A DNA stretch of 8,461 nucleotides from Eubacterium sp. GTDB lineage: Bacteria; Bacillota; Clostridia; Lachnospirales; Lachnospiraceae. The position numbers and the translations under genes were made by a program. The notes below the pieces were generated by a model that saw nothing but the letters and a program-made list of their open reading frames with translations, made no database searches and was not told the DNA's origin. The stretch lies in the NCBI GenBank assembly GCA_003520145.1, contig DOVJ01000243.1, positions 1-8,461 of the forward strand, in the 5' to 3' direction. Shown here in pieces: positions 5,990 to 8,461 of this stretch. Position 1 is the stretch's first letter. Each line of letters begins with the position of its first letter.

Positions 5990-6919
5990 ATGCCTATAAG
6001 AGTACAAAACAATCTGCCTGCAAGGGCTGTCCTTGAAGGCGAAAATATATTTGTGATGGATGAAGACAGAGCGGTAAGTCAGGATATAAGAGCGCTTGAG
6101 ATCATTATCCTCAACATCATGCCGCTTAAGGAGGATACAGAGGTTGCAATCCTGCGTTCTCTATCTAATTCTCCTCTTCAGACTAACATAACGCTTCTTC
6201 AGATAGAGTCGCACGTGTCGAAGAATACATCTGCTTCACATCTGAACATGTTTTACAAGACATTTTCCGAGATCAAGGATAAGAAGTATGATGGTATGAT
6301 CATAACAGGTGCACCTGTTGAGAAGCTTAAGTTTGAGGAGGTTGACTACTGGGAGGAACTTAAGACTATCATGGAGTGGACTAACACTCATGTTACTTCT
6401 ACACTTCACCTGTGCTGGGGCGCTCAGGCAGGGCTTTACTACCACTACGGCATAGGCAAGCATCTGCTTAAGAAGAAGGTTTTTGGCATCTACGAGCACA
6501 AGGTTCTTAACCGTAAGGTTCCACTTGTAAGAGGCTTCGATGACGTGTTCTTGGCACCGCATTCGCGCTATACAGCTGTTTCTAGACAGGAGATAGAGGA
6601 GAATGAGAATCTCATGATCCTTGCGGAATCAGACGAGGCTGGTATATATCTTGTGATAGATAAGACAGATAGGAGGGTGTTCATACTCGGCCATCCTGAG
6701 TACGACAGACTGACTCTTGATAAGGAGTACAGAAGAGATGTGGATAAGGGCCTTGACGATGTGGATCTTCCGAAGAACTATTATCCTAACGATGATCCTT
6801 CTAACAAGCCGCTTCTTAGCTGGAGATGCCATGCGAATACGATATACTCTAACTGGCTCAATTATTATGTATATCAGAACACACCATATGAACTTGATGC
6901 AATAGGAAAGGAGCAATAA
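5990..6919 (+). CDS. metA: Homoserine O-acetyltransferase MetA
   Basis: This 309-residue cytoplasmic enzyme transfers an acyl group from acyl-CoA to L-homoserine, the first committed step of methionine synthesis. The MetA/HTS family pattern is complete: MPIRVQNNLPA at the start, LNIMPLKEDTE (41-51), TGAPVEKLKFEEVDYW (106-121), the nucleophile Cys142 in CWGAQA (142-147), HSRYTAV (191-197), and GHPEYD (234-239) with catalytic His235 and Glu237. Numbering coincides with E. coli MetA. Position 111 is glutamate. Published work on Bacillus cereus and E. coli MetA links Glu111 to acetyl-CoA and Gly111 to succinyl-CoA, so the acetyl donor is predicted here. It sits between ligA (four-base gap) and a tautomerase-like gene (one-base gap). 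No SAM riboswitch or T-box lies directly upstream, so control is probably at the distal operon promoter. Confidence 0.96.
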   Translation: MPIRVQNNLPARAVLEGENIFVMDEDRAVSQDIRALEIIILNIMPLKEDTEVAILRSLSNSPLQTNITLLQIESHVSKNTSASHLNMFYKTFSEIKDKKYDGMIITGAPVEKLKFEEVDYWEELKTIMEWTNTHVTSTLHLCWGAQAGLYYHYGIGKHLLKKKVFGIYEHKVLNRKVPLVRGFDDVFLAPHSRYTAVSRQEIEENENLMILAESDEAGIYLVIDKTDRRVFILGHPEYDRLTLDKEYRRDVDKGLDDVDLPKNYYPNDDPSNKPLLSWRCHANTIYSNWLNYYVYQNTPYELDAIGKEQ

Positions 6920-6920
6920 T

Positions 6921-7262
6921 ATGCCATTTATTAATTCTAAGGTAACTGTGAAGCTTGATAAGAAGAAGAGAGATGATCTTGCAAGAGAATACGGCAAGGC
7001 TATATCTATCATGGGTAAGCCTGAGAGCTATCTCATGCTTGGCTTTGAGGATGAGACACCTCTTTACATGGGAGGCAGAGAGCTTGAAAAGGGCGCTATG
7101 ATAACTGTTGAAGCTCTTGGCGATATAAGAAGTGATGCGGCAGATCGTATGACCGCTGCAATATGCGATATACTTGAGAGGAATCTTGAAATCCCAGGGA
7201 ATAACGTATATGTGACATATCAGGGATTCAGAGATTGGGGTCATAACGGAAGGAACTTCTGA
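6921..7262 (+). CDS. MIF / phenylpyruvate tautomerase-like protein
   Basis: This 113-residue protein has the length and fold signature of the macrophage migration inhibitory factor branch of the tautomerase superfamily. Known members form trimers and use the N-terminal proline, exposed after Met removal, as the base for keto-enol tautomerisation of substrates such as phenylpyruvate. Visible features are MPF with Pro2, GKPESYLML (32-40) matching the GKPPQYI segment of MIF with its active-site Lys (Lys33 here), EALGDI (64-69), VYVTY (96-100) and the C-terminal WGHNGRNF (106-113), which resembles WNNSTF of MIF. The residue aligned with MIF Asn97 appears to be Thr99. AAAGGAG (6907-6913) is seven bases before the ATG and lies inside the end of metA. 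The physiological substrate is unknown. Placement after metA may simply reflect co-transcription. Confidence 0.88.
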   Translation: MPFINSKVTVKLDKKKRDDLAREYGKAISIMGKPESYLMLGFEDETPLYMGGRELEKGAMITVEALGDIRSDAADRMTAAICDILERNLEIPGNNVYVTYQGFRDWGHNGRNF

Positions 7263-7268
7263 TTATAG

Positions 7269-8461
7269 ATGGATAATAAGACCAACAAAAAGATCAACAG
7301 GAAGATAAAGCTTACAAGGATTGAATCACCGGTTATCGGCGCGTTGCTTAAGATTGCGATGGTGGTATTCATATTCGCTATGCAGGTTCTGCTTTTTAGG
7401 CTTGTATTCTATTATGCTATTTATTCTAAAACTGCTGCGTCTATGAGTGATATATGGACTCTTAAGGCTTCCTATGAGCAATATGGAAACCAGGCTCTGG
7501 TCGCAACTGGCAGGCGGTATGTGATATATGATGCGGATAAAAAGAGAATTGCTGGCAATTATAACGGGGAAGAACCTAAGGAAAGCTCAGCCAGTGCGCC
7601 TTTTGGTATAGGAAAGACTATACGTGTCTATGCGCTAGATGAGAGCATGGTAGAGGATGCCGATGCAGAGAGTATAGACTTTAAGTATTGGCTTAGATTC
7701 GATACTACTGACGGCGGATATGTCTTAAGTGAATATGTCGTTGCCATTGACAAAGTGGATGTGTTTGCCTTGGGCATAATTCTGCTTGTGCTTGGTCTTT
7801 TGGTTATCGTGCTTAGTATACTTGCTATAGTGGGCGTGATCTTAGAGTTTAAGAATCATAATCAGACAGTTGATCTTGTATTCGGCGACGATATAACCGG
7901 TGGAAAGAACAAACTGTGGTTTGATGCTAAAGCTGCGAGGATACTTAAGAAGAGAAAGCTTGCTGAGACAGATTTTGCCATCGTCAACATCCTTCTTGTC
8001 AAGTATGGGAATTTCTGCGTGTGCCATTCGGCTATAGAAGGCGAGCGGGTTCTTAAGTCAGTGTACAATACCATCGTAGCATCTTTAGAGTCAGATGAGA
8101 TATGTGCGAGAAATGATGCGGCTAACTTTGTTCTTCTTATGAAAGCAGGAGATGATGAAAGCCTTCGAGTGCGTATTGGCAAACTCATAGATAATCTTGA
8201 GCATATATATTCTGTTCACAAGTTCTCTTTTCATGCAGGAATCAAGAGGATTGACAGAGGAAGTAATATCGAGCGTGAATATAATTATGCATGGTCTGCA
8301 TGTTCTCTTTTGGAAAACAGCGATGATTCGGGAATAAACTTCTTTGATGAAAAACTTCTTGAAGAAACGATGTGGGTTGACAAGGTTGCCGAGAGGCAGC
8401 AATATGCTCTTGATCATGAAGAATTCGTAGTCTACTATCAGCCTAAGTATGATCCGAAGAC
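7269..8461 (+). CDS. Membrane protein with degenerate GGDEF and start of EAL domain (partial)
   Basis: The reading frame is open from ATG 7269 to the window edge (397 codons plus two bases), so the C-terminus is missing. A basic N-terminus precedes a membrane segment at about 23-50. An extracytoplasmic region of about 110 residues (52-162) follows, then a second membrane segment (163-193). The cytoplasmic part begins with a GGDEF-like domain (about 220-370) whose signature is ARNDAANF (280-287), so the GG(D/E)EF catalytic residues are lost. Then QQYALDHEEF (377-386) and VYYQPKYDPK (388-397) mark the start of an EAL domain, the c-di-GMP phosphodiesterase fold. The EAL signature lies outside the window, so enzyme activity cannot be judged. 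It is probably a membrane receptor tuning c-di-GMP. The likely ribosome binding site AAGGAA (7250-7255) is 13 bases from the ATG, in the end of the tautomerase gene. Confidence 0.88.
   Translation, partial: MDNKTNKKINRKIKLTRIESPVIGALLKIAMVVFIFAMQVLLFRLVFYYAIYSKTAASMSDIWTLKASYEQYGNQALVATGRRYVIYDADKKRIAGNYNGEEPKESSASAPFGIGKTIRVYALDESMVEDADAESIDFKYWLRFDTTDGGYVLSEYVVAIDKVDVFALGIILLVLGLLVIVLSILAIVGVILEFKNHNQTVDLVFGDDITGGKNKLWFDAKAARILKKRKLAETDFAIVNILLVKYGNFCVCHSAIEGERVLKSVYNTIVASLESDEICARNDAANFVLLMKAGDDESLRVRIGKLIDNLEHIYSVHKFSFHAGIKRIDRGSNIEREYNYAWSACSLLENSDDSGINFFDEKLLEETMWVDKVAERQQYALDHEEFVVYYQPKYDPK

Noticed and set aside
1..8461. Defence system, CRISPR array, insertion sequence, prophage or integration at the tRNA
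   Set aside because: No direct-repeat arrays, transposase, integrase or repeated tRNA 3' end were seen, and the genes on both sides of the tRNA look like ordinary chromosomal genes.

Overview
The window looks like chromosomal DNA from an anaerobic Clostridia species, most likely a member of the Lachnospiraceae. The reasons are the moderate-to-low GC (judged by eye), strong AGGAGG-type ribosome binding sites, a DUF5688-type protein (a family seen mainly in gut Lachnospiraceae), an acetyl-type MetA with glutamate at the specificity position, a tRNA gene without an encoded CCA, and a membrane EAL protein with a degenerate GGDEF domain. No genus can be named from this alone.

Layout. A bidirectional terminator (34-73) ends a DegV/FakB-like fatty-acid-binding protein gene on the minus strand (103-984). 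This gene is divergent from an AEC-family transporter (1138-2067), and the 153-base gap holds a candidate extended -10 promoter for each direction. The transporter ends at a strong hairpin terminator (2104-2139). That terminator overlaps a near-consensus promoter (2075-2103) which probably serves the next gene, a DUF5688 protein (2243-3121). A structured intergenic segment (3129-3209) with competing helices follows, then tRNA-Arg(CCG) (3213-3286).

From the tRNA onward the genes are packed head to tail: an RluF-type 23S rRNA pseudouridine synthase (3303-4073), a divergent but full-domain NAD+-dependent DNA ligase LigA (GTG start, 4012-5985, overlapping rluF by 62 bases), MetA homoserine O-acetyltransferase (5990-6919), a MIF/phenylpyruvate-tautomerase-like protein (6921-7262), and the first 397 codons of a two-TM protein with a degenerate GGDEF domain leading into an EAL domain (7269 to beyond the window). 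Gaps are 4, 1 and 6 bases and no internal terminator is visible, so this is probably one transcription unit. Its members serve translation, DNA replication or repair, methionine synthesis and c-di-GMP signalling; they do not form one obvious pathway.

I found no defence system, CRISPR array, insertion sequence, phage gene or integration site. The observations most worth a second look are non-coding: the promoter that fires into its own terminator hairpin near 2100, the multi-helix segment before the tRNA, and the tRNA 3' end lying two bases from the rluF Shine-Dalgarno sequence. Several protein-level oddities are also listed: LigA motif divergence, the degenerate GGDEF motif, the MetA acyl-donor residue and the tautomerase active site.
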